Positions 60,869 to 64,000 of a stretch of DNA of 64,000 nt are shown piece after piece. The notes under the pieces were generated by a model. That model did no database searches. It saw only the letters and a list, made by a program, of their open reading frames with translations, and was not told where the DNA came from. The position numbers and the translations under genes are program-made. Each line of letters begins with the position of its first letter. Within the stretch, counting starts at the first letter, position 1. This stretch comes from Meridianimarinicoccus marinus (GTDB lineage: Bacteria > Pseudomonadota > Alphaproteobacteria > Rhodobacterales > Rhodobacteraceae): assembly GCF_040689105.1 (NCBI RefSeq), contig NZ_JBFBVU010000008.1, forward strand, positions 97,742-161,741, read 5' to 3'.

Positions 60869-62497
60869 ATGGCGGACCGGTCATCGCCATTGCAACTGTT
60901 CTCCAACCAGACGTTCCGGATGCTCTGGATCGCAGCGCTGGCGTCGAACTTCGGCGGGCTGGTGCAAGCGGTCGGGGCGGCGTGGATGATGACCTCGCTG
61001 ACCTCGTCGGAGAGCATGGTGGCGCTGGTGCAGGCCTCGGTCACGCTGCCGATCATGGTGTTTTCGCTGCTGGCGGGGGTGTTTGCCGACAATTTCGACC
61101 GCCGCCGCGTGATGCTGATCGCCCAAGGCTTCATGTTCGTGGTGTCGATCGTGCTGACGGTGATGGCCTATCAGGGGATGCTCACACCGTGGCTGTTGTT
61201 GTCCTTCACCTTCCTGATCGGCTGCGGCACGGCGCTGCACAACCCGTCGTGGCAGGCCTCGATGGGCGATATCGTCAGCCGCGAGGAATTGCCCTCGGCG
61301 GTGTCGCTGAACAGCATGGGCTTCAACCTGATGCGCAGTGTCGGACCGGCGGCGGGCGGGGCGATCATCGCGCTGGCCGGGGTGGCGGCGGCCTTTGCCG
61401 TCAATGCCTTGAGCTATATCGCGATCATCCTGGCGCTTCGCCGCTGGCGGTCCCCGGTGCGCGACACCCGCCTCCCGCGGGAACCGATGGGCACCGCCTT
61501 TCTGGCCGGGCTGCGCTATGTGGGGATGTCGCCGAACCTGCTGCGCGTCATCCTGCGCGGGTTTCTGTTCGGCCTGTCCGGTGTCGCCCTGCTGGCGCTG
61601 TTGCCGGTGGTGGTGCGCGAGACGTTGCAGGGCACGGCGTTTCTTTACGGCGTGATGCTGGGCTGTTTCGGGATCGGCGCCGTGGGCGGTGCGCTGATGA
61701 ACAAGCGCCTGCGCGAGATCTTCCGCAACGAGCTTCTGGCGCGTGGGGCCTTCACCGGTTTCGGCCTCAGTTGTCTTGTGCTTGGTCTCAGCCCGCTGGT
61801 CCTGCTCAGCGGGGCCGCGCTTCTGCTGGCCGGGGCCTGCTGGGTGCTGGCCATGTCGATGTTCAATGTGACGATCCAGCTGTCGACCCCGCGTTGGGTC
61901 GTGGGCCGGGCGCTGGCGCTGTACCAGACCGGGGCTTTTGGCGGCATGGCAGGGGGAAGCTGGCTGTGGGGCGAGGTGGCCGAACGGGCCGGTCCGTCCG
62001 GCGCGCTGACCACCGCCGCCGTGCTGTTGTTGTGCAGCGCGCTGGTTGGCATCCGCCTGCCGCTGCCCAACATCGAAGGGCTGAACCTGGATCCGCTGAA
62101 CCGCTTTCGCGAACCGGCCCTGCAACTGGATCTGAACTATCGCAGCGGGCCGGTGATGGTCATGGTGGACTACATCATCGACCAGGCCGATGTGCCCGAG
62201 TTCCTGACGATGATGAGCCGCCGCCGCCGCATCCGCATCCGCGACGGCGCCCAGAACTGGTCCATGTTGCGCGATCTGGAAAAACCCCATCACTGGAGTG
62301 AAAGCTACCATGTGCCCACCTGGGGCGAGTACGTGCGCCACAACGAACGCCGTACCCAAGCCGATGCCGAGGTGGCCGACCGCCTGCGCGCCCTGCATCG
62401 CGGCCCCAAGCCCGTCGTGCACCGGATGATCGAACGGCAGACCGTGCCGCTGCACGACGACATGCCCCTGAGGAAGACACGGCCGCCGGAAGGTTAA
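60869..62497 (+). CDS. MFS transporter of the MFS_3/enterobactin-exporter type with C-terminal extra domain
   Basis: A 542-residue protein; the ATG at 60869 (MADRSSPLQLFS) is chosen for its strong purine-rich ribosome site. About eleven or twelve helices fill residues 10-405. The segment between helices 2 and 3 (GVFADNFDRRRVMLIAQGFM) is the MFS signature. Residues about 410-542 form a soluble domain (YRSGPVMVMVDYIIDQADVP, then EFLTMMSRRRRIRIRDGAQN and HHWSESYHVPTWGEYVRHNE) resembling the antibiotic-monooxygenase-like domain fused to MFS_3 proteins. Likely exporter; substrate unknown. Confidence 0.85.
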   Translation: MADRSSPLQLFSNQTFRMLWIAALASNFGGLVQAVGAAWMMTSLTSSESMVALVQASVTLPIMVFSLLAGVFADNFDRRRVMLIAQGFMFVVSIVLTVMAYQGMLTPWLLLSFTFLIGCGTALHNPSWQASMGDIVSREELPSAVSLNSMGFNLMRSVGPAAGGAIIALAGVAAAFAVNALSYIAIILALRRWRSPVRDTRLPREPMGTAFLAGLRYVGMSPNLLRVILRGFLFGLSGVALLALLPVVVRETLQGTAFLYGVMLGCFGIGAVGGALMNKRLREIFRNELLARGAFTGFGLSCLVLGLSPLVLLSGAALLLAGACWVLAMSMFNVTIQLSTPRWVVGRALALYQTGAFGGMAGGSWLWGEVAERAGPSGALTTAAVLLLCSALVGIRLPLPNIEGLNLDPLNRFREPALQLDLNYRSGPVMVMVDYIIDQADVPEFLTMMSRRRRIRIRDGAQNWSMLRDLEKPHHWSESYHVPTWGEYVRHNERRTQADAEVADRLRALHRGPKPVVHRMIERQTVPLHDDMPLRKTRPPEG

Positions 62498-62521
62498 GGC
62501 CGGGGCGTCATTCCCCGGCCT
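62497..62521. terminator. Bidirectional terminator between MFS and enolase genes
   Basis: AGGCCGGGG (62497-62505) and CCCCGGCCT (62513-62521) pair perfectly around a 7-base loop between two convergent genes. It begins at the last base of the MFS stop codon. Confidence 0.65.
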
Positions 62522-62564
62522 CTGGTGCTTGCACATTGAGCGTCCCCTGCTGCGGCGCAGGCCA

Positions 62565-64000
<1,436 letters not shown>

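Overview
The window is high-GC DNA with densely packed, mostly ATGA-overlapping operons. The content is typical of a marine or soil alphaproteobacterium of the Rhodobacterales (Roseobacter/Paracoccus type): a VPLPA-type sorting signal, a TAXI-TRAP transporter, giant RTX proteins, a sit-type manganese transporter, a glycine-betaine ABC system, a valine-degradation cluster and a Rep_3-type plasmid replicon with parAB. A complete replication/partition module sits at 16-21 kb, so the window is most likely part of a large plasmid or chromid. No rRNA, tRNA, CRISPR array, insertion sequence or prophage was seen. The last 74 bases (63927-64000) are a pure G run, which looks like a sequencing or contig-end artefact.

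Layout. 0-2.5 kb: start of a PLP aminotransferase, a P5C-reductase-like oxidoreductase and a Pit phosphate transporter. 2.7-8.1 kb: an RHE_PE00001-like regulator, a VPLPA-anchored surface protein and a 1105-residue secreted nuclease with a duplicated N-terminal domain. 8.2-12.3 kb: an SMP-30 lactonase, then a valine-degradation operon (acyl-CoA dehydrogenase, 3-hydroxyisobutyryl-CoA hydrolase, 3-hydroxyisobutyrate dehydrogenase). 12.7-15.9 kb: a proX-proW-proV-type betaine importer with an intercistronic terminator hairpin. 15.9-21 kb: the replicon, with a non-coding origin candidate (17-bp iteron-like repeats, a DnaA box, an AT-rich stretch), parA-parB read leftward and a Rep_3 initiator read rightward. 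Four copies of a 17-bp palindrome (GGTTTCGCSGCGAAACC) are spread over the par locus and are strong parS candidates.

21.1-31.2 kb: a 2961-residue RTX protein and a di-heme cytochrome c peroxidase. 31.6-42.2 kb: one catabolic unit, comprising a carbohydrate/polyol ABC importer (binding protein, two permeases, a 62-residue membrane protein, two non-identical ATPases), a DhaK-DhaL type kinase, a LacI regulator, a TIM-barrel isomerase and a Gfo/Idh/MocA dehydrogenase. Together these look like an import, oxidation/isomerisation and phosphorylation pathway for an unidentified polyol or ketose. 42.3-47 kb: an exopolysaccharide priming glycosyltransferase and a TAXI-TRAP importer. 47-50.5 kb: the leftward sit-type operon with a readable promoter and overlapping dyad.

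50.7-56.6 kb: a tripartite ABC efflux system and a cardiolipin synthase. 56.7-60.6 kb: an AcoR-like regulator whose AAA+ domain has lost its ATPase and sigma-54 contact motifs, followed by a periplasmic sorbosone/glucose-dehydrogenase-like protein and a di-heme cytochrome c. 60.9-62.5 kb: an MFS exporter. 62.6 kb to the end: a partial enolase-superfamily gene that looks like a fusion of two different sugar-acid dehydratases, with a frameshift just before the poly-G end.

I found no defence system, biosynthetic cluster or other clearly unknown multigene system. The most distinctive items are the replicon's two repeat families, the chimeric enolase, the polyol-type catabolic unit with its tiny membrane protein, the degenerate AcoR-like regulator and the RTX giant with an unrecognised N-terminal third.
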